Positions 36,490 to 45,729 of a stretch of 51,642 nt of DNA are shown piece after piece. The position numbers and the translations under genes are program-made. This DNA comes from an uncultured Cyclobacteriaceae bacterium (GTDB taxonomy: Bacteria; Bacteroidota; Bacteroidia; Cytophagales; Cyclobacteriaceae). Each line of letters begins with the position of its first letter. Position 1 is the stretch's first letter. Where the stretch lies: positions 1 through 51,642 of the forward strand of contig CANLOE010000046.1 in assembly GCA_947492745.1 (NCBI GenBank), written 5' to 3'. The notes beneath the pieces are model-generated. The model was not told where the DNA came from, searched no databases, and saw nothing but the letters and a program-made list of their open reading frames with translations.

Positions 36490-36655
36490 CCCAGGTCATG
36501 CATTAGCCCTTCTGTTTCGGCCTTAAATAGCTGCAAATCAGTAAAGTGAATGCATTTTTCGCATTCACCGTAGTGGTGCTACGCTGAATCCGATAAAACA
36601 CTCTGATGTATTGCTTTTTAAACCCTCATAACTAAGCTCCGATACATAATCCAGG
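36490..36655 (-). mobile_element. Element B7
   Basis: A 166-bp B copy with ends CCCAGGTCATGCATTAG and CGATACATAATCCAGG and perfect TTTAA duplications (36485-36489 and 36656-36660). Confidence 0.88.
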
Positions 36656-36975
36656 TTTAAGATACTCATAATACAATTTAACATTTTCTTTACAGAGCTA
36701 ACAATGATTGTAGCCTTAATTTACACTACTGTAAAGGTGAACAGGGAAATCCGCAAAGGGAAAACCCTCATGAAATCAGTATTGGGCGCGATGGTCATTG
36801 GTGGCGGTAGATGGACCGGACCAATCGTCCTGCGGAAAAGGCATGTCAACGATAATTGGAGGTTTGTCCTATGGATAGATGCCTACGACTCCATATCTTT
36901 GTGGGCCGATTGGAAATAGCCAAATAATCTTTGCCTTACAGTTGTAATTGAGCGAAGCAATCGTCAGTGTTATAA

Positions 36976-37015
36976 GAGGGTTGTTTTGAGAAAGGTATAA
37001 CTTAAAAACAGTCTC
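36976..37015 (+). repeat. Minimal A-type remnant (40 bp)
   Basis: TAA-GAGGGTTGTTTTGAG at the left and CTTAAAAACAGTCTC at the right, with nothing of the A interior. The right flank is TTT, so the duplication is not preserved. Confidence 0.4.
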
Positions 37016-37110
37016 TTTTTGAAGAATAAAATAAAACAAAGGCTATGATTGTTTGTTTTCCTTTGTAAATTGTATTCATCTAATTTGTAGTTGAAATCAA
37101 AAGCGAAGCC

Positions 37111-37884
37111 ATGCTGCCTCTGTTCCAAAAAAAAAACTCGCCTTCTACGTTTTTATCACCAAAAACAATACTATGTATTCCTGGTCCTTGGACCAGTCGG
37201 TCGGAAATAGTAACGACCATCGCAAAGAGCAAACGCAACGAGTTCATTTTCACGGGTAAGGTTTTGTTGAACCGAAAAACCAATGCAGCTTTTGAAATAG
37301 AAGTTCTGGAACATGACTTTCACTTAAAGGATGTTTTTAACCAAGCGATCAATGCGGACAAGTTAACAAAAGTTTTTCTAGAAGATATCGGTCAGCATCA
37401 ATTGATCGTAAAGGTCAGGGCCAAGACGGGTTCTGCCTCTAGGGCTAAGGCCATAGCTGCTGCCGGGAATGCACTTCTGGAAGCTGGAGGCATCGGGCTC
37501 AAAGTAGAACCTGCGGGTAAGGTCTTTTCAAAAGAACAGTGGAGCAGCCTCCTTACAGCAAGTCATTCTTCCAAACTGTACGATATGTTCGTTGTTGACG
37601 GTCTACATGATAGAAAGGGCACGGTCTATTCTAACGGAATGCATACCCTGGGCTTGAAAGACGTCATCGTAAACCTCAAATCTTCAAAAGAGGCGAAGCA
37701 CTTGGTGTCTGCTTTTGCCCGTTTTCAACTGGAAAACAACTCTGATATCGTACCTGGCCAAACATTTAGTATAAAGGATGAGAATTCTGTTTTTCGAATA
37801 CAGGAGGAGTTGGAACCGGCGATGAAGTTATCCTCCCCGCCCCCTAACCCTTATGGGATGTGGCGCTTGGAGAGGGTTTCTTAG
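37111..37884 (+). CDS. Possible DUF4261-family protein
   Basis: A 257-residue soluble protein. An N-terminal region carries FLSPKTILCIPGPWTSRSEI, a middle has RAKAIAAAGNALLEAGGIGLKVEPAGKVFSKEQW, and a C-terminal part has MHTLGLKDVIV followed by SAFARFQLENNSDIVPGQTFS. The sequence suggests the DUF4261 domain, but I am unsure and assign no function. The start could also be a later codon, because the first 20 residues are low in complexity. Confidence 0.5.
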   Translation: MLPLFQKKNSPSTFLSPKTILCIPGPWTSRSEIVTTIAKSKRNEFIFTGKVLLNRKTNAAFEIEVLEHDFHLKDVFNQAINADKLTKVFLEDIGQHQLIVKVRAKTGSASRAKAIAAAGNALLEAGGIGLKVEPAGKVFSKEQWSSLLTASHSSKLYDMFVVDGLHDRKGTVYSNGMHTLGLKDVIVNLKSSKEAKHLVSAFARFQLENNSDIVPGQTFSIKDENSVFRIQEELEPAMKLSSPPPNPYGMWRLERVS

Positions 37885-38146
37885 TATTCCGGGAAGTACT
37901 TTCTCTATGAACAAAACCATCCGTGAAATGGCATAATCGATTTCAGTAGATAAGCCTGTCATGGTAAATCCTATCGGTAAATGTTGTTTAGGTCGTATAG
38001 GGGCGCCTTCTTTGTTTTCTCCTACAGGTTATATTGATTGTATATGGTCCGCAATCGGAGTAAGGGGATGAATGGCCGATATACAAAATACTCTTTTTTC
38101 GAGGGTCGTTCCTTTGGCTGATTCCTAAATTTACCTGAGCAGGGTA

Positions 38147-39343
38147 TCAAAACCGTTGTATAGCGAGCTGGCTCACAGTATCACCGATAGCCAAAGAAGA
38201 GGTCGCCGCTGGCGAAGGGGCATTACAGACGTGGATACTGTCCTTATCTTCTAAAATCATAAAATCATCTACTAGCCCACCGGCTCTATCACAGGCTTGT
38301 GCCCGTACACCCGCGCCTCCAGGGACCAGGTCTTCTTTTTGGATTTCAGGGATTAGTTTTTGTAATGCTTTGGTAAAGGCCTGCTTCGAAAAAGAGCGAT
38401 ACAGTTCTCCGAAACCTGTTTGCCAATATTTGGCCGCTACTTTTTGGAAGCCGGGCCAGGCCAATGCCTCTCCCAACTCAAGTAGATTGACCTGACTTTT
38501 TTTGTAACCTTCTCTTTGAAAGGCCAGCACCGCGTTGGGACCTGCCTCGACACCCCCCTTCATCATACGGGTGAAATGTACCCCTAAAAAAGGAAAATTC
38601 GGGTCGGGTACAGGGTAAATCAAATGCTTGACGAGATATTCCTTTTCAGGGGCCAGTTTGTAATACTCTCCACGGAAGGGGATGATCTTTACATCGATTT
38701 TTTGCCGATTGAGTCTGGCTATTTTATCCGAATACAGACCGGCACAATTGATGACCAGTTGTGTGCCGTAATTATTGGCATTGGTGACGATGATTACTTC
38801 GTTGTTTTTTTTATGGATGTCAATGACTTTTTCGCCCAGCTGGATTTCTCCTCCAAGCTCTAAGAACAGGTCTGCATATTTGACGGTGACCTGTTTATAG
38901 TCTACAATCCCTGTCTGAGGTACAAAAAGGCCCTCTAACCCGTCCACATGTGGTTCATGTTCTTTTAAGGCTTCTTTGGATAGCTTTTTCAGGTTTTTCA
39001 GCCCGTTTTGTTGCCCGCGTTCATGTAGTTTTGCCAATAAGGGGATTTCTTCTTGGGAAGTAGCCACAACGATTTTGCCACATAGCTCATAGTTGATGCC
39101 CTGCGCTTCACAAAAATCAACCAGTTGTCGATATCCATGGATACAATTGGTGGCTTTGAGGCTACCGGGCTTGTAATAAAGGCCAGAGTGAATCACACCA
39201 CTGTTATTCCCCGTCTGATGCTGAGCAACATCCTTTTCTTTCTCTATAAGCAGTACCTTAAGGCTTGGTTGCTGCTGTTTTAGTTTCAAAGCGGTTGACA
39301 ATCCGACGATTCCACCCCCGATTACAATGATGTCTTTTTTCAA
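38147..39343 (-). CDS. lhgO: L-2-hydroxyglutarate oxidase
   Basis: FAD-dependent oxidoreductase of the DAO family, oxidising L-2-hydroxyglutarate to 2-oxoglutarate. 398 residues. The N-terminal dinucleotide-binding motif is VIGGGIVGLSTALKL; HQTGNNSGVIHSGLYYKPGS is diagnostic for LhgO, and the substrate domain has YPVPDPNFPFLGVHFTRM and PGGAGVRAQACDRAGGLVDDF. It is a lone gene, and its regulation is not visible. Confidence 0.92.
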   Translation of the reverse strand: MKKDIIVIGGGIVGLSTALKLKQQQPSLKVLLIEKEKDVAQHQTGNNSGVIHSGLYYKPGSLKATNCIHGYRQLVDFCEAQGINYELCGKIVVATSQEEIPLLAKLHERGQQNGLKNLKKLSKEALKEHEPHVDGLEGLFVPQTGIVDYKQVTVKYADLFLELGGEIQLGEKVIDIHKKNNEVIIVTNANNYGTQLVINCAGLYSDKIARLNRQKIDVKIIPFRGEYYKLAPEKEYLVKHLIYPVPDPNFPFLGVHFTRMMKGGVEAGPNAVLAFQREGYKKSQVNLLELGEALAWPGFQKVAAKYWQTGFGELYRSFSKQAFTKALQKLIPEIQKEDLVPGGAGVRAQACDRAGGLVDDFMILEDKDSIHVCNAPSPAATSSLAIGDTVSQLAIQRF

Positions 39344-39459
39344 AATACCGTATATTTAAAAATCGGCTCAAAATTAAAAAAAAATACCTTGGGTTTGGAA
39401 AGGATATACTACATTGTTGCTTCAAAAAAGCCTGTACGGATATATCCTAAGTTTTAATT

Positions 39460-40314
39460 ATGATATTCAAAGAAAAAATGCATTCGTTAGCTTGGTTATG
39501 GGGAGTATCCGCTTTGTTTCTCCTCATTCCCTTGCTACTATGGATTTGGTCTGGTTCGGAGAAGGATTTTCAACCTACTTTTAGGAAAGCCACAGCAATA
39601 GAAGAAGTATTACCGCTAGGAAAGGACTCCACAGTCTGGCCTGTTGTATATCAACAGATGCCCCCTCTGGAAAGCTTGACCGTCGGTGAACGGAAACGTG
39701 TATTTATAGCACTGATGTTACCCACAATACTGATTATAAAGCAGCAGCGGGAGCAAGAGCAACAAAAGGTCGAAGCGCTCATCGTCAAGCAGCATCATGA
39801 AGACCTCAGTAGAGAGGACAGTCTTTTTTTAGAACCACTATTGTCCCGCTACAAGATCTCTCATATCAAGGCACTGCCTTCACGATTAAAAACACATCCT
39901 GCTAGTCTGGCTTTGGCGCAAGCGGCGATAGAGAGTGGTTGGGGTACTTCACGTTTTTTTGCAGAAGCGAACAATATCTTTGGGGTGTGGTCCTTTGATC
40001 CCGATGAACCGCGCATACCGGCCAAGGGCAACCGAGGGGGCAAGCGCGTTTATCTTAGGAAGTACGACGATGTATTGATGGCAGTGACGGACTATTTCAC
40101 GGTGCTCGGAAAAGGAAGCTCCTATGCCAGGTTCAGAGAAGCGAGAATAGAAGGAAAAGGGGCTTTACAATTGATACCTCACCTTAAATACTATTCGGAA
40201 CTACGTAATAAGTATGTATCCATGCTGAGGAAAATTATCAGGAAAAATAACCTGCTCCAATACGACCATTACAGGTTACATGCACGGTACCATCCTCAGG
40301 ATACCCTACGATAA
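39460..40314 (+). CDS. Bax-like glucosaminidase
   Basis: A 284-residue membrane-anchored or exported enzyme of the glucosaminidase (GH73, Bax-like) superfamily, predicted to cut peptidoglycan glycan strands. One hydrophobic N-terminal segment (about 10-30) is followed by a helical linker and the catalytic domain with ALAQAAIESGWGTSRFFAEANNIFGVWSF (catalytic Glu158) and YDDVLMAVTDYFTVLG. Its stop overlaps the next ATG by one base, pointing to coupled expression with the deacetylase. Confidence 0.88.
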   Translation: MIFKEKMHSLAWLWGVSALFLLIPLLLWIWSGSEKDFQPTFRKATAIEEVLPLGKDSTVWPVVYQQMPPLESLTVGERKRVFIALMLPTILIIKQQREQEQQKVEALIVKQHHEDLSREDSLFLEPLLSRYKISHIKALPSRLKTHPASLALAQAAIESGWGTSRFFAEANNIFGVWSFDPDEPRIPAKGNRGGKRVYLRKYDDVLMAVTDYFTVLGKGSSYARFREARIEGKGALQLIPHLKYYSELRNKYVSMLRKIIRKNNLLQYDHYRLHARYHPQDTLR

Positions 40315-41438
40315 TGATATACAAGAGTAAAGCCGATACGATCCATCTTTTTTGTGTATACCTATTACTGCTACCTTTATTCCTCTTACTATTCTGTAGT
40401 AGGACCAAGGAGCATTTGAACGAAGCCGAAATGATGGCACAGGAACTATCCGACCTACGTCAGCAGATCACTTGTTTTGTTTACCATCGCTTCGGAGAGG
40501 CCCGATACCCTTCCACCAATATCGATGAAGAAGTATTTGAAAAACAGCTGCACTATCTGAAGACCGAAGGATATCAAGTGTTGACCTTGGGTGAAGCACT
40601 GAACTATACGGGAGATTCAGAACGGCCTATTGTAGTGCTGACCGTAGACGATGCTTATGCTTCTTTTATGGAAAAGGGCATGCCTCTACTACGAAAGTAC
40701 GGTTTCAAAGCGACATTGTTCGTAAATACAGCGACAGTAGGAGGGAAGACCTACCTGAGTTGGGAAGACCTTCGCAGTTTACAAAAAGAGGGTATCGAGA
40801 TGGGCAACCACAGCCACAGCCATGCTTTTTTTCTAAATGTACCGGATAGGGAGCAAAAGGAGACCTTCGAAAAAGATGTGGCCATGGCACAGCAGCTACT
40901 AACGGAAAAGTTAGGTGTTGCACCTAGGTACTTTGCCTATCCTTATGGGGAGTATAGCCACGAAATACAAAAGAGCATTGTGGATATGGGCTTTGAGGCT
41001 GCACTGGCGCAACACTCGGGTATCATATACAAAGGAGCGAACCGGTGGGCACTGCCTCGGTTTCCGATGGGTGGCGTGGTAGCACACCTTAGTGGATTCA
41101 AAGAGAAATCCCGATTACTCCCTTTGCCCGTTCTGGACTCGATGTACCGTATGCCCGCGCGTATCCTACAAAACAATAGTAAGCCCGAGCTTCACCTAAA
41201 AGTATCCTCAGAAGGTTTCCAGACGGAGCAACTGCAATGTTTCATCGCAGGACGAAAAGTGGCCGACTCATATATAACGACTGCTTTGGACAGTGGGATA
41301 TGGCATATCAATGTGGAAAAGCTCCCACCCCTACGGCAAAGGCGCACCCTTTGCACCCTGACGGTGCCTGATCAACAAGGCCAATGGTACTGGTACAGTT
41401 GTCTATGGATAATGCCGGAAAATCAGCGTGAAGAGTGA
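40314..41438 (+). CDS. Polysaccharide deacetylase (NodB domain) lipoprotein
   Basis: A 374-residue exported carbohydrate esterase family 4 enzyme. The N-terminal hydrophobic signal ends with a possible lipobox (LLLFC, Cys28). The NodB domain has VVLTVDDAYASF (Asp112 and Asp113), the metal-binding NHSHSH (His166 and His170 as HxxxH) and RYFAYPYGEYS. A C-terminal beta domain (about 285-374) follows. It could deacetylate peptidoglycan or an exopolysaccharide. The one-base overlap with the Bax-like gene makes cell-wall glycan remodelling likely. Confidence 0.88.
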   Translation: MIYKSKADTIHLFCVYLLLLPLFLLLFCSRTKEHLNEAEMMAQELSDLRQQITCFVYHRFGEARYPSTNIDEEVFEKQLHYLKTEGYQVLTLGEALNYTGDSERPIVVLTVDDAYASFMEKGMPLLRKYGFKATLFVNTATVGGKTYLSWEDLRSLQKEGIEMGNHSHSHAFFLNVPDREQKETFEKDVAMAQQLLTEKLGVAPRYFAYPYGEYSHEIQKSIVDMGFEAALAQHSGIIYKGANRWALPRFPMGGVVAHLSGFKEKSRLLPLPVLDSMYRMPARILQNNSKPELHLKVSSEGFQTEQLQCFIAGRKVADSYITTALDSGIWHINVEKLPPLRQRRTLCTLTVPDQQGQWYWYSCLWIMPENQREE

Positions 41439-41498
41439 GATGGGCAATGCAAATTTGGAGGATAAGACATACAGCATTCGAAAAAAAACTCAATTCAA

Positions 41499-41825
41499 CC
41501 CGGATCATGCAGTGGAACTTCATAACGAGGATTTATACAAACTTAGCTTTTAACTATCGCATATCTTCTTGTTCATTTTGCTTCACTCTGCGTTGACAAT
41601 CCTCGGGATAGCGCTGCTATCCCTGCGGTTCTCGCCTTGATTGAAACAAAATGACCAGCGGAATCTTATACGACATTTGAAACCCAAATTTGTATTACAT
41701 ATCAATAGATCAGGGAGTTTTATTGGATTTAGCAGGGCACCGCTAGGGTGAATCAAAAAACGTAGTGCAACGACCGGTTTGCAGCTATTTAGATCCGCAG
41801 TAGATTTTTCAACGTATGATCCGGG
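41499..41825 (+). mobile_element. Element B6, interrupted by E4
   Basis: A B copy with ends CCCGGATCATGCAGTGG and CAACGTATGATCCGGG and perfect TTCAA duplications (41494-41498 and 41826-41830). E4 splits it after AACGAGGATTTA. Confidence 0.92.
41536..41694 (+). mobile_element. Element E4 nested in B6
   Basis: A 159-bp E copy with ends TACAAACTTAGC and CCCAAATTTGTA and TTA duplications (41533-41535 and 41695-41697). The central palindrome is intact. Confidence 0.92.
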
Positions 41826-41965
41826 TTCAACCCGATTCCCTGCTTTGGGAATTTATCATAAGGGCTTAAAACGCCATGCATCAGTGAGTTTTACTCGGTA
41901 TGGCATAGCACCACCACAATCAATCGAAAAAATGCATCTGACTAAATTTTCGAGCAGATGCCGTA
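41826..41965 (+). repeat. Decayed B/C-type element
   Basis: CCCGATTCCCTGCTTTGGGA, CATAAGGGCTTAAAACGCC, CATCAGTGAGTTTTACTCGG and TATGGCATAGCACCACCAC follow the family order with heavy change. It adjoins B6 through the TTCAA flank. Confidence 0.5.
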
Positions 41966-42115
41966 CTGTTTTACTTTTTTTCTTCCAAGCGCCCCCTCTC
42001 TATTGTACTCGAACGGTAGCTAAAAAAGCGTAGCAAGACGGCTCCGCTCATCTATTTTTACCTACACTTATCAAAAAAACATTTCTTCACCTTAGGAAAA
42101 TAGAGAACTTACCTT

Positions 42116-42278
42116 TGAAGTGATTTAGACTTTTTGTTTGGTGCCGAGAGTTTTGGCTTTTGTACTCTGATGAAGGCTTTTTTCCCTTGCATAGCCAAAG
42201 CTACGGAACTTAAAAAAGACAAGATAAGGGTGTTGAATGTGAAATTTGCAAGTAAAAGAAAAAGTCTAAATCACTTCA
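42116..42278 (+). mobile_element. Element F1, MITE-like
   Basis: A 163-bp element with 20-bp inverted ends TGAAGTGATTTAGACTTTTT (one mismatch beyond). It is related along most of its length to the inverted copy at 5194-5357. It ends 26 bases before the metalloprotease start; read through, it would add a false N-terminal extension of up to 57 codons to that frame. Flanking duplications are not clear. Confidence 0.8.
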
Positions 42279-42304
42279 TTGTATTGAAAATACTTATATT
42301 GATA

Positions 42305-44893
42305 ATGACTGTACATACTAGAAAACTGTTGACATTGTTTTTGACCTTACTTCTTCTCGGTACCTTTGGAGAAACGGTCGAAGCACAAAAGAAAAGAAAG
42401 AAAAGAAAAAAGACGGACGATACAGTCTCTAAAGTCCATGAACAATCTCAGAATGAGAATTCTATAGAAGAACTGGTCAGGCCCAGCAAAAAAATAGAAG
42501 GATTGTTCACTTTTTATCAGGATACCCTGTCGGGAAGCCTGAAACTTTTGGTGACCAAAGAGCAGTTGGACAAAGAGTATATCCATTTTCTTCAGGCAAT
42601 TGATGGTGTTATCGAAGTAGGCATGTACAGGGGAGCCTATAAGGGTAGTAAAGTGTTTACGATAGGCAAGTACTTCGATAGGTTGGAGTTCAAGTCGGTC
42701 AATACCCGCATGTATTTTGATAAGAGCAGCCCCCTAAGCAAGGCGGCAAAAGCCAATACGATGGAAAGTATCCTTTTCAGTACCAAAATATTGGCCAGTG
42801 ATAAGAAAAAAGGGCATTACTTGATCAATGCGGACCCACTTTTCAAACAGGAAACACTGAGTCAGATCAAACCTTCCCAAAGGCAAAATAGAAACCCCTC
42901 AGCCTTTAAGCTGGGTAACTTGAGTAAGAACAAGACCCGGATCGTGGCCATCAATAATTATCCCAAAAATAGTGATGTAAGGGTCATGTATACTTATTCC
43001 AACCCTTTTCCCGCAGCTTATGGAGCCAAAGGGGTGACCGATGCGCGCAATGTGAGCATCACCATTAACCATAGTTGGATAACTATGCCCGATAACGATT
43101 ACCGGCCCCGCTACGATGACCCGAGGGTTGGGTATTTCACCACTCAGGTCGATGATATGACCTCCACTTCTTATACTCCATATCGGGATATGATTCATCG
43201 ATGGCATTTGAAAAAGAAAGACCCCGGTGCAGGATTGTCAGAACCTGTAGAGCCTATTGTATGGTGGATAGAGAATACTACACCCCTGGAATTCAGGGAG
43301 ACCATCAAGAAAGGTATATTGCAATGGAACAGAGCCTTTGAAAAAGCAGGTTTCAAAAATGCAATAGATGTCAAAATACAACCGGATACGGCTACTTGGG
43401 ACGCGGGGGACATCCGTTACAATGTACTACGATGGGTTTCCTCGCCCAATCCCCCCTTTGGTGGCTATGGACCTAGCTTTGTCAATCCTCGTACAGGCCA
43501 GATTCTGGGGGCCGATATTATGCTGGAGTTTAGCTTTATCGCCAATCGTCTCAAGCAAGAACGGTTGTTCCATACGGAGAGTTCTTTGCAAGTGCATACT
43601 GATCAGTTCGATGGAGGAACTACTTCCACTTACTGTGATTTTGGTGAAATGTCACAATGTAATCATCTTTTCGGGCAAGCTATGCTGAAAGTCCTCGGCT
43701 CGGAGGAAAAAGAAGTCAGTACCCTACGAAAGGAAAGCATGCTGGACCTGATCATGCATGAGGTGGGGCATACACTTGGCCTGAACCACAACATGAAGTC
43801 CAGCCAGCTGTTCTCACCGGAGCAATTGAAAGATAAAGATTTCATCCAAGGTAAGTCTTTGATCGGTTCGGTTATGGATTATAACTCTATTCACCTAACA
43901 GGAGACCCAGAGACACAAGGACACTACTATCCCGTAACCGTTGGCCCCTATGATGAGTGGGCCATCACCTATGGTTACTTTGAAGAAGAGGCTGCTTTGG
44001 ATGCTGTTCTGAAGCGTTCTACAGAACCTGCGCTAATGTTCGGAAATGATGCGGACGACATGCGCAACCCAGGAAAGGCCATCGACCCGAGAGTCATGGT
44101 AGGAGACATGTCCAATGATGCGATTACCTATTCTATTGAGAGAATGCAATTGATTTCCAAGATGATGAAAGAAATCAAAGCAAAGTACGAAAAACCTGGG
44201 GAGTCTTATGAAGCCTTTAGGCAAGCCTATTTCACACTTTGGAGACAATACTCGGTCAGTAATAGGATTATTTCAAGGTATATTGGTGGCGTATATGTCG
44301 ATAGGGCCATGGTAGGTCAGGAAGGTGGAGTGAGACCTTATACGCCAGTGCCTTATGAAGACCAAAAAAGAGCCATGAAGGCACTGACATCCTACTTGTT
44401 TGCTCCTGAGGCGTCTCCGGTAGTCAACGAACTCTACAGTTATCTAGCTCGCCAACGAAGAGGGTTCAATTTCTTTTCAGCGCCGGAAGACCCTAAACTT
44501 CATCGTCATAGGTTGAGTATTCAGTCCGATATTTTAGAACATTTATTGCACTCGAATACACTCAATAGGATCAGCGACTCGGAACTATACGGTAATACCT
44601 ATACCTTGGCGGAGTTCATGTCCGATATGAACGATAGCCTGTTCAAAGCTGATATCTATGGTACGGTCGGTACTTTTCGAAGAAATCTCCAGGTAGAGTA
44701 TACACATCGTCTGATAGACATACTGAGTGGCAAGAAAAACAAAGAATACGGCCATCTGGCTAAATCCATGGCGCTTCATAACCTCAAAGAAATCAGAAGG
44801 ATGTCGAGATCGACTACAGGTGACATAGCCACAAAAGCACACAAAGGGCATTTGAGCACATTGATCGACAATGCACTGGAGGAAGTGAAATAA
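42305..44893 (+). CDS. Zinc-dependent metalloprotease (DUF5117/DUF4953 type)
   Basis: An 862-residue exported metalloprotease. The signal peptide (LLTLFLTLLLLGTFGETVEA-Q) is followed by a very basic stretch KKRKKRKK. The N-terminal half (ITINHSWITMPDNDYRPRYDDPRVGYF; IVWWIENTTPLEFRETIKKGILQWNRAFEKAGF) matches the DUF5117/DUF5118 Bacteroidota family. The catalytic site HEVGHTLGLNH (His485, Glu486, His489) and the Met-turn region SVMDYNS place it among metzincin-like peptidases. I chose the ATG at 42305; the frame runs back to 42134 only through element F1. A terminator follows. Confidence 0.9.
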   Translation: MTVHTRKLLTLFLTLLLLGTFGETVEAQKKRKKRKKTDDTVSKVHEQSQNENSIEELVRPSKKIEGLFTFYQDTLSGSLKLLVTKEQLDKEYIHFLQAIDGVIEVGMYRGAYKGSKVFTIGKYFDRLEFKSVNTRMYFDKSSPLSKAAKANTMESILFSTKILASDKKKGHYLINADPLFKQETLSQIKPSQRQNRNPSAFKLGNLSKNKTRIVAINNYPKNSDVRVMYTYSNPFPAAYGAKGVTDARNVSITINHSWITMPDNDYRPRYDDPRVGYFTTQVDDMTSTSYTPYRDMIHRWHLKKKDPGAGLSEPVEPIVWWIENTTPLEFRETIKKGILQWNRAFEKAGFKNAIDVKIQPDTATWDAGDIRYNVLRWVSSPNPPFGGYGPSFVNPRTGQILGADIMLEFSFIANRLKQERLFHTESSLQVHTDQFDGGTTSTYCDFGEMSQCNHLFGQAMLKVLGSEEKEVSTLRKESMLDLIMHEVGHTLGLNHNMKSSQLFSPEQLKDKDFIQGKSLIGSVMDYNSIHLTGDPETQGHYYPVTVGPYDEWAITYGYFEEEAALDAVLKRSTEPALMFGNDADDMRNPGKAIDPRVMVGDMSNDAITYSIERMQLISKMMKEIKAKYEKPGESYEAFRQAYFTLWRQYSVSNRIISRYIGGVYVDRAMVGQEGGVRPYTPVPYEDQKRAMKALTSYLFAPEASPVVNELYSYLARQRRGFNFFSAPEDPKLHRHRLSIQSDILEHLLHSNTLNRISDSELYGNTYTLAEFMSDMNDSLFKADIYGTVGTFRRNLQVEYTHRLIDILSGKKNKEYGHLAKSMALHNLKEIRRMSRSTTGDIATKAHKGHLSTLIDNALEEVK

Positions 44894-44921
44894 CGGTTGT
44901 CGACGTTCTGCCCTAGGACAC

Positions 44922-44960
44922 AAAAAAAGCCATCCTATCGATTGGAAAGGATGGCTTTTT
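44922..44960 (+). terminator. Terminator of the metalloprotease gene
   Basis: AAAAAAAGCCATCCT and AGGATGGCTTTTT form an A/U-flanked 8-bp GC-containing stem with an 11-base loop and a T tract, 29 bases after the stop. Confidence 0.88.
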
Positions 44961-45011
44961 ATTCATTCAAAATCACTATTTGATATGGATTCCGCACTAG
45001 AAATCCTATTA

Positions 45012-45169
45012 TACAAATTTGGGTTTTAAATGTCGTATAGGATTGCGCGGGTCATTTTTTTTCAATCAAGGCGAACACCGCAGGGATAGCAGCGCTATCC
45101 CGAGGATGGTCAACGCAGAGTGAAACAAAATGAACAGGAAGATATGCGATTTTAAAAGCTAAGTTTGTA
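45012..45169 (-). mobile_element. Element E5, inserted at the msrB stop codon
   Basis: A 158-bp E copy with ends TACAAATTTGGG and CTAAGTTTGTA and TTA duplications at 45009-45011 and 45170-45172. The right TTA is, on the minus strand, the TAA stop codon of msrB, so the target was the stop codon itself. The sequence is nearly identical to E3 in inverted orientation. Confidence 0.93.
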
Positions 45170-45682
45170 TTACTTCTCGTTTTCCTTCTCAAATTCAAGA
45201 GAGGCAGAGTTCATACAATACCTTAATCCTGTAGGTTTTGGACCATCTCCAAAAACATGACCCAGATGCCCGCCACATCGGCTACAGACAACTTCCTCCC
45301 TTACCATACCGTAACTTACATCTTTGACGATACTTACTTTATTTTCTGATAAAGGTTCGTAAAAGCTTGGCCACCCTGAACCGGACTCGAACTTGGTAGA
45401 AGAGTCGAAAAGTTCTTGGTGGCAGCCCGCGCAGTAGTACTTACCCTTTTCATGATTGTCCCAATGCTTGCCGGTAAAAGCACGTTCGGTACCTTTTTCC
45501 CTCAAGATGTGGTATTGTTCAGGGCTTAATTCTTTTTTCCATTCCTCTTTGGATTTCATAACAGTGTATGATTTAGTGTGTTCGACATCGGTCTTTTCCG
45601 GCATTTTTCCGCTACTTTGAGCACAGGCTCCAAGAGCAACGGCAAATAAAGCAAAAAGTAATATAGTTTTCATGGGCTTCAA
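45170..45682 (-). CDS. msrB: Peptide-methionine (R)-S-oxide reductase, lipoprotein
   Basis: Reduces Met-R-sulfoxide in proteins. 170 residues. A lipoprotein signal (VALGAC, Cys20) predicts an envelope location, so it likely repairs exported proteins. The MsrB domain has the zinc Cys pairs CAGC (84 and 87) and CSRC (133 and 136), [22 protein letters not shown] and the catalytic Cys156 in [11 protein letters not shown]. The start may be the second Met (45673). Its stop codon is the duplicated target of element E5. Confidence 0.95.
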   Translation of the reverse strand: MKPMKTILLFALFAVALGACAQSSGKMPEKTDVEHTKSYTVMKSKEEWKKELSPEQYHILREKGTERAFTGKHWDNHEKGKYYCAGCHQELFDSSTKFESGSGWPSFYEPLSENKVSIVKDVSYGMVREEVVCSRCGGHLGHVFGDGPKPTGLRYCMNSASLEFEKENEK

Positions 45683-45729
45683 TTATTTAATTCCAAAAAA
45701 CGAAAGTAACACTCTACAAAAAGTGTCTA

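Noticed and set aside
36704-36919. 71-codon ORF on the plus strand
   Set aside because: No family features or convincing start context, and it lies between B7 and an A remnant; too weak to call a gene.
42134-42304. 57-codon N-terminal extension of the metalloprotease
   Set aside because: Most of it lies in repeat element F1; the signal peptide begins right after the ATG at 42305.
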